A stretch of DNA of 34,334 bases from Candidatus Zixiibacteriota bacterium (GCA_030692925.1 JAUYBY010000030.1:1-34334); one strand, 5' to 3'; counted from the stretch's first letter, positions 22,351 to 30,261 are shown. The notes: generated from the letters alone by a model not told the origin. Numbers and translations: made by a program.

Positions 22351-24195
22351 ATGAGCTGGATTAAAGAGAAGTTCGAAAAAAAGGAGAATTATTTACCTCT
22401 CCTTATTTTTATTTTAGCCTTCGGGATAAGATTCATCTACCTCCTGGGCATAAGAAGGCTTCCTCTTTTCGATTTTCCTTTTGCTGATGCCCTTTTCAAT
22501 TTAGATTGGGCAAAAGAGATAGTCTCAGGAAAGCTCTGGGCTAAAGCTCCTTTTTTTAGAGCTCCTCTTTATCCTTTCTTTTTATCTTTTCTTATAAAAG
22601 TCTTCGGAGAAAACTTGTATGTTTTGAGAATCATCCAGATGCTATTTGGTTCTTTTAGCTGCGTTTTAATTTACCTGACAGGTAGCAGGATTTTTAATTC
22701 AAAAGTAGCCTTGCTCTCATCTATCTTCGCCTGCTTGTATGCTCCTTTAATCTATTTTGATTTAGAGTTTTTGGACACTTTCTTCATAATTTTTATGGAC
22801 CTTCTTTTAATCTATCTCTTGCTCTTTGCTCAGAAAAAGCCATCGTTTTTTAGATTGTTCCTTAGCGGAGTCATACTTGGGCTTTCTGCAACAGCTCGTC
22901 CGAACATCCTGCTGTTTGCCATTTTCGTTCCTTTAGGGCTAATTTTTTATTTCCGAAAAGAAATAAGTCCGAAAAAAATATTCACTTTCATCCTCTTTTT
23001 CGCGATAGGCGTTTTCCTGGTTATCTTGCCAGTAACTCTGGTCAACTATTTTGCAGGAAAAGATTCTGTTTTGATTTCCTGGCAGGGAGGCATCAACTTC
23101 TATTTAGGGAATAATCCCCAGGCATCAGGGTATAAAGCTGTTGCTCCTGGGATAAGGACGACCTGGTATGGGATTTATTATGATGGTATCAATTTGGCAG
23201 AAAAATTATCAGGCAAAAAAATCAAATTATCGGAGACCTCTGATTTCTGGTTCAAGCAGGGGTTTGATTTTATTTTTAGGGAGCCTTTTGCTGCTCTGAA
23301 ACTCTATGCAAAAAAGATTGCTCTTTTTTTAAGCGGGTATGAAATCTCCGAAAATCCCAATATCTATTTTTTCTGGTCTGATCCACGAAATCTTTTAAAG
23401 CCCTTACTCTGGAAAAAACTCATCTCTTTTCCAGGCGGCATACTTCTTCCTTTAGCCTGGCTGGGGATTTTGTTAGCCTTTAAAGAATGGAAAAAGCTCT
23501 CCCTGGTCCTGGGATTTATCTTTACCTATATGGTTTCAGTAATACTTTTCTTCGTGAACACCAGATTTCGTATCCCGGTAATCCCTTTTCTCCTGATTTT
23601 CTCTGCCTTTGCCATTTTCAAAATATTCGAGCAGAAAGAGATCAGAAAAAAGATTACGTTGATATTCATTAGCATCCTCTTTATTATCCTTGGAAACATC
23701 GACCTGACCAGTCAGATGGCTCCAGTGTATGAAGCCCAGTTTCACTATATTCTAGGAAATGCCTACTTAAAGGAAAACTCTTTTCAAAAAGCAGAAGAGG
23801 AGTTCAAAAAATCAATTCAGATTTCAGAAGAACAGCCCAGGGGTTTCACCGGTTTAGGGGTTATCCGCTATATGCAAGGGAACTACCCTGAGGCAGAAAG
23901 TCTGTTGAAAAAAGCCCTTCAGGTTGATTCAACCGAGGTATTTGCTTATCGTTATCTGGGAGACATTTACGCCAGAAGAAGAGAATATTCAAAAGCTCTG
24001 CAAGAGTACCAGATGGCTTTAGCCTTGAATCCAGAATACGGGGAGGCATATTTCGGGGCAGGATATGTCTACGCTAATTTAGGGGAATTGAAAAAAGCTG
24101 TTGAAATGTGGGAGAAAAGTTTAGTATATTCTCCTGATTTGCCCGGGACGAAAAAGAATCTGGATAGAGCAAGAAGACTGTTAGAAAAAAAGTGA
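22351..24195 (+). CDS. GT39/GT83-type membrane glycosyltransferase fused to TPR repeats
   Basis: 614 aa from ATG 22351 (MSWIKEKFEKKENYL). An in-frame ATG at 22327 would add 8 residues encoded by a REP, so I reject it. Residues about 14-450 form a polytopic membrane domain with around ten hydrophobic helices and the PMT_2 pattern: an acidic loop after helix 1 (FDFPFADALFNLDWA, 40-54), APFFRAPLYPFFLSFL, ATARPNILLF, and an extracytoplasmic loop WQGGINFYLGNNPQASGYKA. Such enzymes use polyprenyl-phosphate sugars to glycosylate proteins or lipid A in the periplasm. Residues about 463-614 are four TPR units that would lie at the end of the last helix. The fusion suggests substrate or complex recruitment, which is inference. 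Confidence 0.8.
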   Translation: MSWIKEKFEKKENYLPLLIFILAFGIRFIYLLGIRRLPLFDFPFADALFNLDWAKEIVSGKLWAKAPFFRAPLYPFFLSFLIKVFGENLYVLRIIQMLFGSFSCVLIYLTGSRIFNSKVALLSSIFACLYAPLIYFDLEFLDTFFIIFMDLLLIYLLLFAQKKPSFFRLFLSGVILGLSATARPNILLFAIFVPLGLIFYFRKEISPKKIFTFILFFAIGVFLVILPVTLVNYFAGKDSVLISWQGGINFYLGNNPQASGYKAVAPGIRTTWYGIYYDGINLAEKLSGKKIKLSETSDFWFKQGFDFIFREPFAALKLYAKKIALFLSGYEISENPNIYFFWSDPRNLLKPLLWKKLISFPGGILLPLAWLGILLAFKEWKKLSLVLGFIFTYMVSVILFFVNTRFRIPVIPFLLIFSAFAIFKIFEQKEIRKKITLIFISILFIILGNIDLTSQMAPVYEAQFHYILGNAYLKENSFQKAEEEFKKSIQISEEQPRGFTGLGVIRYMQGNYPEAESLLKKALQVDSTEVFAYRYLGDIYARRREYSKALQEYQMALALNPEYGEAYFGAGYVYANLGELKKAVEMWEKSLVYSPDLPGTKKNLDRARRLLEKK

Positions 24196-24240
24196 AAGGT
24201 AAGACGAAGATTAAAAAAGGAAAATAAGAAAGTATTTTGA

Positions 24241-24275
24241 CCTATTACCTACCACCTATCACCCATAACCTAATA
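24241..24275 (+). repeat. Heptamer tandem array (CCTANYA) abutting the trpB ribosome-binding site
   Basis: Five 7-bp units in perfect register: CCTATTA, CCTACCA, CCTATCA, CCCATAA, CCTAATA. The array ends 4 nt before the Shine-Dalgarno AGGAGG (24280-24285). Confidence 0.75.
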
Positions 24276-24290
24276 CCGCAGGAGGAATAA

Positions 24291-25607
24291 ATGAGTTCGA
24301 TAAACAGAAAGATGCAAAGAAGACAGATCACGTTAGCCACAGATGAATTGCCGAAAAGATGGTATAATATTCTGCCGGATCTACCAGAGCCTCTGCCGCC
24401 GCCCAAGGATCCCGAGACTGGGGAATCCCGTTTAAAGGCACTTCCGGAGATACTCCTGGGTGAGTGCCTGAAGCAGGAGTTCTCCACCGAAAGATGGATC
24501 GATATACCGGATGAGCTTTTAAGCATCTACCAACAGGCTGGCAGGCCCAGGCCTTTGTTCAGGGCATTGAACTTGGAAAAAAGGTTAGGAACGCCTGCAA
24601 AGATGTATTATAAGAGCGAGTTTTACTCTCCCACAGGAAGCCATAAAGTCAACACTGCATTGGCGCAGGCATTTTACGCCAGGGAGCAGGGTTTTGCAAG
24701 GCTGACCACTGAGACCGGAGCAGGTCAGTGGGGGACTGCCTTAGCTTACGCTGCCAGCTTAGCTAATTTGAAATGCACAGTTTATTGGGTGAGAGCCGTA
24801 CATGACTGGAAAAATGACCGACGTGGATTTATGCAGCTTTTTGGAGCGGAGGTGTATGCTTCTCCCAGCAACCTGACTGAGGTGGGAAGGAAATTATACG
24901 AGAAGGACCGTAACCATCCCGGCTCTTTAGGGATTGCAATCTCTGAGGGGATAGAAGATGCCAAGAAAGATAAAAATGCGATCTACTGTTTAGGCTCGGT
25001 TCTGAATCACGTGCTGATGCACCAGACCATAATCGGTCTGGAGACCCAGGCTCAGTTTGAAAAAATCGGCGAGTACCCGGATCTGGTTATTTCTTGTTTA
25101 GGTGGTGGAAGCAATTTCGGAGGGTTCGCTTTACCCTTTATGGGAGATGTGCTGACCAAGGGTAAGAAGATAAGATTTATCGCTGCGCAAAGCCAGGCAG
25201 CGCCCAATCTGCAGGGAGAATATAGATACGATTTTGCAGACCACGGGGAACTGACTCCGCTTTTGAAAATGTATACGCTGGGCCATCAGACCAGTTTGCC
25301 TCCGATTAAGGGAGATGGCTTAAGATACCACGGCTGTTCACCCATCATAAGTTTGCTCCGGGATAAAGGGTATATCGATACAGTTGCTTATCCTCAGGAT
25401 GAAAAGCAGGTGTTTGCCCATGCCAGGACTTTCATTCAGGCAGAAGGATTTTTGCCAGCGCCGGAGTCAGCTTACAGCGTCGCCTGCGCCATTGATGAAG
25501 CTTTAAAGTGCAAACAAACCGGAGAAGAAAAAGTTATCGCGTTTAATATAAGCGGGCATGGGTTTATGGATATTCCGGGATACCGTGAAGTTCTGGGACT
25601 GAAATAA
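24291..25607 (+). CDS. trpB: TrpB2-type tryptophan synthase beta chain-like enzyme
   Basis: 438 aa. Fold type II PLP enzyme. The PLP lysine is K119 in SPTGSHKVNTA. ETGAGQWG (141-148) is the catalytic Glu/phosphate loop, and GGGSN (271-275) binds PLP phosphate. The N-terminal extension (RWYNILPDLPEPLPPP) and C-terminal SGHGFMD.PGY are hallmarks of the TrpB2 subgroup rather than TrpA-associated TrpB1. TrpB2 enzymes make tryptophan from indole and serine and often act without TrpA, possibly salvaging indole. No trpA or other trp gene is in the window. Strong Shine-Dalgarno AGGAGG 5 nt before the ATG. Confidence 0.9.
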   Translation: MSSINRKMQRRQITLATDELPKRWYNILPDLPEPLPPPKDPETGESRLKALPEILLGECLKQEFSTERWIDIPDELLSIYQQAGRPRPLFRALNLEKRLGTPAKMYYKSEFYSPTGSHKVNTALAQAFYAREQGFARLTTETGAGQWGTALAYAASLANLKCTVYWVRAVHDWKNDRRGFMQLFGAEVYASPSNLTEVGRKLYEKDRNHPGSLGIAISEGIEDAKKDKNAIYCLGSVLNHVLMHQTIIGLETQAQFEKIGEYPDLVISCLGGGSNFGGFALPFMGDVLTKGKKIRFIAAQSQAAPNLQGEYRYDFADHGELTPLLKMYTLGHQTSLPPIKGDGLRYHGCSPIISLLRDKGYIDTVAYPQDEKQVFAHARTFIQAEGFLPAPESAYSVACAIDEALKCKQTGEEKVIAFNISGHGFMDIPGYREVLGLK

Positions 25608-25609
25608 AA

Positions 25610-25649
25610 AAGTTCAATAGTTCAAAGGCTTAAACGCTCAAAGGCTCAA
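25610..25649 (+). repeat. Octamer tandem array (NNGTTCAA)
   Basis: Five 8-bp units starting just after the trpB stop: AAGTTCAA, TAGTTCAA, AGGCTTAA, ACGCTCAA, AGGCTCAA. Confidence 0.75.
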
Positions 25650-25661
25650 AGGAGAAAAAAT

Positions 25662-25806
25662 GTAGGGCAAGGCCTCAAGGTCTTGAGACTTCAGCCTTGC
25701 AGAATCATGTAGCGGAGGTCTTCAGACCTCCATTGATTGGAAAGGTAGGTCAGACATTCCTGTCTGACCAATAGAATAAATGTGGAAGGCTGAAGCCTTC
25801 CGCTAC
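25662..25806. repeat. REP cluster: one REP nested between the halves of a BIME
   Basis: 25662-25700: GTAG, GCAAGGC / GCCTTGC enclosing CTCAAG / CTTGAG. 25709-25731: GTAG, C, GGAGGTCT / AGACCTCC. 25745-25769: GTAG overlapping GGTCAGACA / TGTCTGACC. 25784-25806: GGAAGGCT / AGCCTTCC, G, CTAC. The second and fourth elements are the usual outward-facing pair (as at 20363-20426), and the third type sits in its linker. No gene between 25608 and 25890. Confidence 0.85.
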
Positions 25807-25890
25807 AAAGCGAAGCTGAAAATGAAAGCTTCTACAATTCATTTATAAGGAATCGAATTCACACACAACCAGAAGAGAAATTTACGATAT

Positions 25891-26760
25891 ATGAATCAAA
25901 ATCAATCCATAACTTACGAAGAAAACATAGTATATCACAATTTCAAACCTTTCTTTGAATTAGGCAAAAAGGTTGTAGGTTTTAGCAATGAATGCATTGA
26001 CTATCTTGATAAATCTAAAATCACTGATGCTACTATAACTGAGCTTCAAGATGTTATCACTAGTCTATGCTTTAGTAGTCGAAAGACATATTATAGTATT
26101 CTCATTCTTTGTAATAAGGGTCATGGTGAAGATGCTATGAATTTGACGAGGACAATTTTTGAAAACTTCCTTGTGCAAAAGTTTATTCAGCTAAATTCTG
26201 AAGAGTATCTACCAAAATTTTCAAATTATCAATTTCTTATGCAAAAATTTTTTTTAGATAAAGCGAAAAAGAATCATGGTAGCAATTTTCCAGTGATAGA
26301 TAAAGTAAATAGAGAAATACTTAAACATGAGAAAGACATCTTAGAAAACTATAATCAAATTAAGCTATTTTATGTTAAGGAAGGCAGAGATGAGGAAAAA
26401 CAGTTGAATAAATTTAAATACGGAAGATGGGCGGGTATAATCAGAAGCAAAATGGCTGAGATGACAGATCTAGTTCCCGATTATGAGAATGCTTTTTCCT
26501 TTCATTCCTGTTTTACCCATCCGAACATCTTTGGCTTAAAAGATTTTTGTCTTAAATCAATTTCTGGGACTAACTTTAAGTCCACGCCAAGTGAAGCAGA
26601 AATTTTTCCTGCATTGCCTACAGGCACAAGGTATTTTTTACTCTCACTTAGAGAATGGACTAACATTTTCAACTTAGTTAAAAATAGTCAGATAGACTCC
26701 TATTTAAATGAATTAACAAAATTAGAAGAAGATTATGTTTGTAAAAATAGTTTCTCATGA
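25891..26760 (+). CDS. DUF5677-like protein of unknown function
   Basis: 289 aa, mostly helical and soluble with no signal peptide. SSRKTYYSILILCNKGHGEDAMNLTRTIFENFLVQKFI (about 62-99) resembles the core of DUF5677-type proteins, in which an A..L.R...E helix is typical; this assignment is from memory of the pattern. FSFHSCFTHPNIFGL near 210 has a His-rich loop. Function unknown. The gene is clearly more A+T-rich than its neighbours, with many AAA, TTT and ATA codons, a hint of recent acquisition. Its stop codon (TGA, 26758-26760) overlaps an ATG that could be an alternative start of the next gene. Upstream is a repeat tract rather than an operon partner. Confidence 0.55.
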   Translation: MNQNQSITYEENIVYHNFKPFFELGKKVVGFSNECIDYLDKSKITDATITELQDVITSLCFSSRKTYYSILILCNKGHGEDAMNLTRTIFENFLVQKFIQLNSEEYLPKFSNYQFLMQKFFLDKAKKNHGSNFPVIDKVNREILKHEKDILENYNQIKLFYVKEGRDEEKQLNKFKYGRWAGIIRSKMAEMTDLVPDYENAFSFHSCFTHPNIFGLKDFCLKSISGTNFKSTPSEAEIFPALPTGTRYFLLSLREWTNIFNLVKNSQIDSYLNELTKLEEDYVCKNSFS

Positions 26761-26780
26761 TAAGTAAAGAGGTAGAAAAT

Positions 26781-28043
26781 ATGTCAGGTAAAACGATTAT
26801 CGAAAAAATCTTGTCCAGAGCTTCGGGCAAGGATGTTTTTGCCAATGAGCGGGTTTGGGCTGAGGTGGATCTGGCAGTGGTGAGGGATTTTGGTGGTCCA
26901 AATGTAGTTCTGGAGTTTGATGAGTTCACTAACAAGGGGAAAGTCAAAGACCCGGATAAGATCGCTATGACTTTTGACTATCAGGCACCGGCTAAGGACT
27001 TGAAGGTTGCTCAGAATCAGGTTTTGTGCCGGGATTTTGCTAAAAGGCAGGGGATTAAAAACCTTTTTGATGTGAACTGGGGGATAGGTCAGCACGTTCT
27101 ATTGGAGCAAGGGATGATCAAGCCAGGCTCAGTTGTGGTGGGAACTGACAGCCATATGAACCTTTTAGGTGTAGTGGGTTCTTTTTCTTCTGGTGGCGGG
27201 ACAACTGATATTGTCGCAGCATGGTATTCGGGAAAGCTCTGGTTCAGAGTACCTGAGACGATTAAGGTTATCTTCAAAGGGAAATACAAAGAGCCAGCTT
27301 CTGCCAAGGATTTGACATTGAAATTTGTGAAGACGGTCGGGATGGATAGACCTAATTACAAATCTTTAGAATTCACAGGTGAACCGGTCGATAAGCTTTC
27401 CTTAGCAGGGAGATTGACTTTAGGGAGTATGGTGACTGAGGTAAATGGTAAAATCTGCTTTATCGAGCCTTCAGGTGAGGTTCTAAATTTTTTGAAAGAA
27501 AGAATAAAAGATAAATTTGAGATTGTCAAAAGCGATAAGGACGCAAAATACTTGGAAGAGGTCGAAGTCGATGTGAATGACTTGATTCCGCAGATCGCTT
27601 GTCCTCATTCTCCGGACAATGTTGTGCCAGTGGAACAGGTTGCAGGAAGACCGTTTAATGAAGGTTTTATAGGGTCTTGCACCAATGGAAGATTTGAGGA
27701 TTTTGAGGTTGCGGCAAGGATTTTAAAGAAAGCTGGAAAGATTCACCCAGAGGTCAGATTAGTCATAGTCCCTGCTACCAGAGAAGTTGCCAGGCAGATG
27801 CTTAAATCAGGTCTGTATGAAATCTTCATGGATTTAGGAGCGATGATTGCCAATCCGGGATGCAGTCTCTGTACAGCCGGACATCACGGTGTTTTAGGAA
27901 AAGGTGATGTCCTGCTTTCCACCTCCAATCGAAATTTCCTGGGTAAATTAGGAAAAGGCGCTGAGGTCTATCTCTGCAGCCCGGCAACTGTTGCCGCTTC
28001 AGCGGTGGAAGGAAAGATCACGGATCCAAGACGATATTTTTGA
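26781..28043 (+). CDS. Aconitase-superfamily hydro-lyase large subunit (LeuC/HacA-like)
   Basis: 420 aa from ATG 26781, chosen over the in-frame ATG at 26757 because AGAGGT lies 8 nt upstream and GKTIIEKIL is the usual N-terminus. The 4Fe-4S ligands are C300 (GSCTNGR), C361 and C364 (NPGCSLCTAGHHG). H105 (GIGQH) and VGTDSHMNLLG (120-130) are active-site segments. LSTSNRNFLGKLG and YLCSPATVAASAVEGKITDP match the LeuC end. Members dehydrate and rehydrate isopropylmalate, homocitrate or methylated malates together with a small LeuD-like subunit. None is encoded nearby. DY at 66-67 replaces the DH pair expected in the family, so the substrate may differ from isopropylmalate. Confidence 0.82.
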   Translation: MSGKTIIEKILSRASGKDVFANERVWAEVDLAVVRDFGGPNVVLEFDEFTNKGKVKDPDKIAMTFDYQAPAKDLKVAQNQVLCRDFAKRQGIKNLFDVNWGIGQHVLLEQGMIKPGSVVVGTDSHMNLLGVVGSFSSGGGTTDIVAAWYSGKLWFRVPETIKVIFKGKYKEPASAKDLTLKFVKTVGMDRPNYKSLEFTGEPVDKLSLAGRLTLGSMVTEVNGKICFIEPSGEVLNFLKERIKDKFEIVKSDKDAKYLEEVEVDVNDLIPQIACPHSPDNVVPVEQVAGRPFNEGFIGSCTNGRFEDFEVAARILKKAGKIHPEVRLVIVPATREVARQMLKSGLYEIFMDLGAMIANPGCSLCTAGHHGVLGKGDVLLSTSNRNFLGKLGKGAEVYLCSPATVAASAVEGKITDPRRYF

Positions 28044-28044
28044 T

Positions 28045-28108
28045 GTAGTGGAGGTCTTCAGACCTCCAGTGGCGCTGGGGAAGATGGAAAGCTGAAGCTT
28101 TCCGCTAC
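28045..28108. repeat. Inverted REP pair with conserved linker
   Basis: 28045-28067: GTAG, T, GGAGGTCT / AGACCTCC. 28086-28108: GGAAAGCT / AGCTTTCC, G, CTAC. The linker segment TGGCGCTGGGGAAGATGG (28070-28087) recurs with one change at 29019-29036 next to the same right-hand hairpin. Confidence 0.85.
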
Positions 28109-28124
28109 ATTAAAAAAGGAAAGA

Positions 28125-28802
28125 ATGAAGGGCACATTAGTCAATACGGCAACGGTAATAATCGGCAGCTTATTGGGATTGGCTGTGGGGAGCAGGTTTA
28201 CCGAGAAGATCAAGACGATTGTGATGCAGGCTCTTGGGCTGTGCACCCTTTTAATCGGGTTGAGAATGGCATTCAACACAGAAAATATACTGCTGGTTAT
28301 CGGAAGCTTAGTTCTTGGTGGGATTACAGGAGAATTGCTTAGAATCGAGGATGGGCTGGAGAAGATCGGAGATTTGATAAAGAAGAAAGTAAAATCTGAA
28401 TCCGGAACTTTTGTCCTGGGTTTCGTAACTGCGAGTTTAGTTTTCTGTGTTGGTCCGATGACCATCGTTGGCTCAATTCAAGACGGGATTTCGGGCAAGG
28501 CTGATACCCTTTATGCCAAATCAATGTTAGACGGCTTCGCCTCCATAGCCTTTGCCTCCAGTTTGGGAGTGGGAGTGTTTTTTTCTTCTTTAACTGTGCT
28601 GATTTTTCAAGGGGCACTGACTTTGTTGGGAAGCCGGTTAGCGTTTTTACTTGAGCCCAAAATACTGAACGAGCTAATTGCCACTGGCGGTCTGATGATC
28701 TTGGGAATCGGGTTTTATCTTTTAGATATAAAAAGAATAAAAGTTGGGAATTTCTTGCCGGCTTTAGTGTTTGCGGTTGTCTTAGCCTTGATTTTTAAGT
28801 AG
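28125..28802 (+). CDS. DUF554-family membrane protein
   Basis: 225 aa with about six or seven hydrophobic segments: TLVNTATVIIGSLLGLAVGS (4-23), IVMQALGLCTLLIGLRMAF, ILLVIGSLVLGGITGELL, and FVLGFVTASLVFCVGPMTI with the family's invariant FC.GPM motif. GSIQDG, ASIAFASSLGVGVFFS and a C-terminal helix LPALVFAVVLALIF follow. E. coli YqgA and B. subtilis YdfK belong here; their transport role is not established. It has no obvious functional link to the flanking genes and is separated from both by repeats. Confidence 0.87.
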   Translation: MKGTLVNTATVIIGSLLGLAVGSRFTEKIKTIVMQALGLCTLLIGLRMAFNTENILLVIGSLVLGGITGELLRIEDGLEKIGDLIKKKVKSESGTFVLGFVTASLVFCVGPMTIVGSIQDGISGKADTLYAKSMLDGFASIAFASSLGVGVFFSSLTVLIFQGALTLLGSRLAFLLEPKILNELIATGGLMILGIGFYLLDIKRIKVGNFLPALVFAVVLALIFK

Positions 28803-28821
28803 CTCATAAATCACAATAACT

Positions 28822-29057
28822 CGTCCGACATAAAAGTTGGACGTTACGAAGAAAAGAGTGTAGCGGAGGTCTTCAGACCTCCACAAAAAAAGGGTTCAAA
28901 AGGGATTTGTCGGGCAGTCTTCGACAGCCCGACCTACCGTAAAGTATGGAGTAGGAGTAGGTCGGGTTGCGCAAGCTACCCGACACTGAAATGTTAGCAG
29001 AGGTCTTCGGACCTTCATTGGCGCTGGGGAAAATGGAAAGCTGAAGCTTTCCGCTAC
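28822..29057. repeat. Six REP-like palindromes before the aldolase gene
   Basis: The 348-nt gap contains no gene. 28822-28847: CGTCCGAC / GTTGGACG, TTAC. 28860-28882: GTAG, C, GGAGGTCT / AGACCTCC. 28909-28937: GTCGGGC / GCCCGAC, CTAC. 28957-28984: GTAG, GTCGGGT / ACCCGAC. 28993-29016: degenerate GTTAGC with AGGTC / GACCT. 29035-29057: GGAAAGCT / AGCTTTCC, G, CTAC. The last two plus linker are a decayed copy of the pair at 28045-28108. Confidence 0.75.
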
Positions 29058-29150
29058 AAAACAAGTCTGCTTTCAGCAGTTATGAGCTTAATCGAAACCA
29101 TTTTTTTCCGATGTAAAGGGTAGATGAAAGAATATAATGAGAGGTGAAAT

Positions 29151-30239
29151 ATGGTAGTAACAACTGAAATTAAGCTTCTGGATTTAAGACCTGATTATAT
29201 CAAAGAAAAATTAGGGAGCAAAAGTAAGGTCTGTCTTTTGAATTCCCATGATATTTTCAGGGCTATCCGGGATGAAAAGGTCATCATTATGGCCTGTAAT
29301 ACCCGGATAAAGCACGTCATTCCTGGAATAATGAGGGCTGCAGAAGAGCTTGATTCGATCGTAATGTTTGAGCTGGCTAAATCGGAAGGTAATCCGGATG
29401 GAGGATACACCGGGATGACCCCGGATATTTTCTTCGACACTGTGATAAGTTATGCAGAAAAAACAGGTTTATCCAAGCCATTCTCTATTCATGGTGACCA
29501 TATAACCACTAAGAATACCTCTAAGGAGGAGATAGAATCCTCCAAGAAACTGATAGAAGCTGAGCTTAAGGCCGGGTACACCTCATTTGCCATTGATTCC
29601 TCTTTTAACGAATTAGAAGACAATATCCTCATAACCACTCAACTTGCTCAACCCATAGTGGAATTAGGCCTGGGGTTGGAAGTTGAGGTGGGTGAGGTGA
29701 AATCTGCCGGACAGGAGGCGGTGATTACTACAGTAGAGGAAGCAACCACTTTTATTGGCGGGTTATGGAAAAATAGGGTCAAGCCGGACCTTCTGGCTAT
29801 AAATAATGGGTCCAAGCATGGGAATTATCTGGAAGGGGAGAAGATCTTTATCGACCTGGACAGGACTAAGGAGATTTATGATGTAATCAGAGATAAAGGA
29901 GTCTGTATTGCCCAGCACGGGATAACCGGGACTCCTATGCATCTGGTGGGGAAATTCGCTGATTGTGGGATCCGTAAAGGTAATGTGGGAACTGAATGGC
30001 AGAATATCGCTCATAAGGGTCTCCCTAAGGATTTAATGGAACAGATGAAGAAATGGGCTGGGGATAATAAGAAGGACATTAAATTTGCCACTAAGGTTTT
30101 TGTAAAAGATATTAACTCCATCTCAGAAAAATATCAGAAAGTCATTGAACAGGATGCTTATCAAACCGCCTGTGAATTCATCCGTGCCTTTAGAGCAGAA
30201 AAGCTGGCTTCTAAATTAAAGGATAAGCTTTTTAAATAG
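29151..30239 (+). CDS. Class II (zinc) aldolase-like protein, fructose-bisphosphate aldolase family
   Basis: 362 aa TIM-barrel protein. Class II features by position: HGDH at 114-117 (catalytic D116, metal ligand H117), EVEVGEV at 178-184 (metal-site Glu), NNGSKHGNY at 218-226 with H223, AQHGITGTP at 254-262 with H256, and GIRKGNVGTEWQ at 273-284 for phosphate and substrate binding. These align with the HxDH, AxGxxHG, LHGxSG and KxNxxT landmarks of the family but are divergent, so the substrate may be a ketose phosphate other than fructose-1,6-bisphosphate. GAGGTG (29141-29146) is a good ribosome-binding site. It has its own leader after a repeat tract. Confidence 0.82.
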   Translation: MVVTTEIKLLDLRPDYIKEKLGSKSKVCLLNSHDIFRAIRDEKVIIMACNTRIKHVIPGIMRAAEELDSIVMFELAKSEGNPDGGYTGMTPDIFFDTVISYAEKTGLSKPFSIHGDHITTKNTSKEEIESSKKLIEAELKAGYTSFAIDSSFNELEDNILITTQLAQPIVELGLGLEVEVGEVKSAGQEAVITTVEEATTFIGGLWKNRVKPDLLAINNGSKHGNYLEGEKIFIDLDRTKEIYDVIRDKGVCIAQHGITGTPMHLVGKFADCGIRKGNVGTEWQNIAHKGLPKDLMEQMKKWAGDNKKDIKFATKVFVKDINSISEKYQKVIEQDAYQTACEFIRAFRAEKLASKLKDKLFK

Positions 30240-30261
30240 AGGTTTTGGAACCTTAGAACAA

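Noticed and set aside
24291-25607. Classical TrpB of a trp operon
   Set aside because: The N-terminal extension, TGSHKVN motif and absence of trpA or other trp genes point to the TrpB2 subgroup.
212-30239. Many minus-strand open frames of 60-140 codons
   Set aside because: They lie opposite well-supported genes, lack conserved motifs and have Ser/Leu/Phe-rich compositions typical of antisense reading. Minus-strand frames in the gaps (for example 18054-18245) are repeat sequence.
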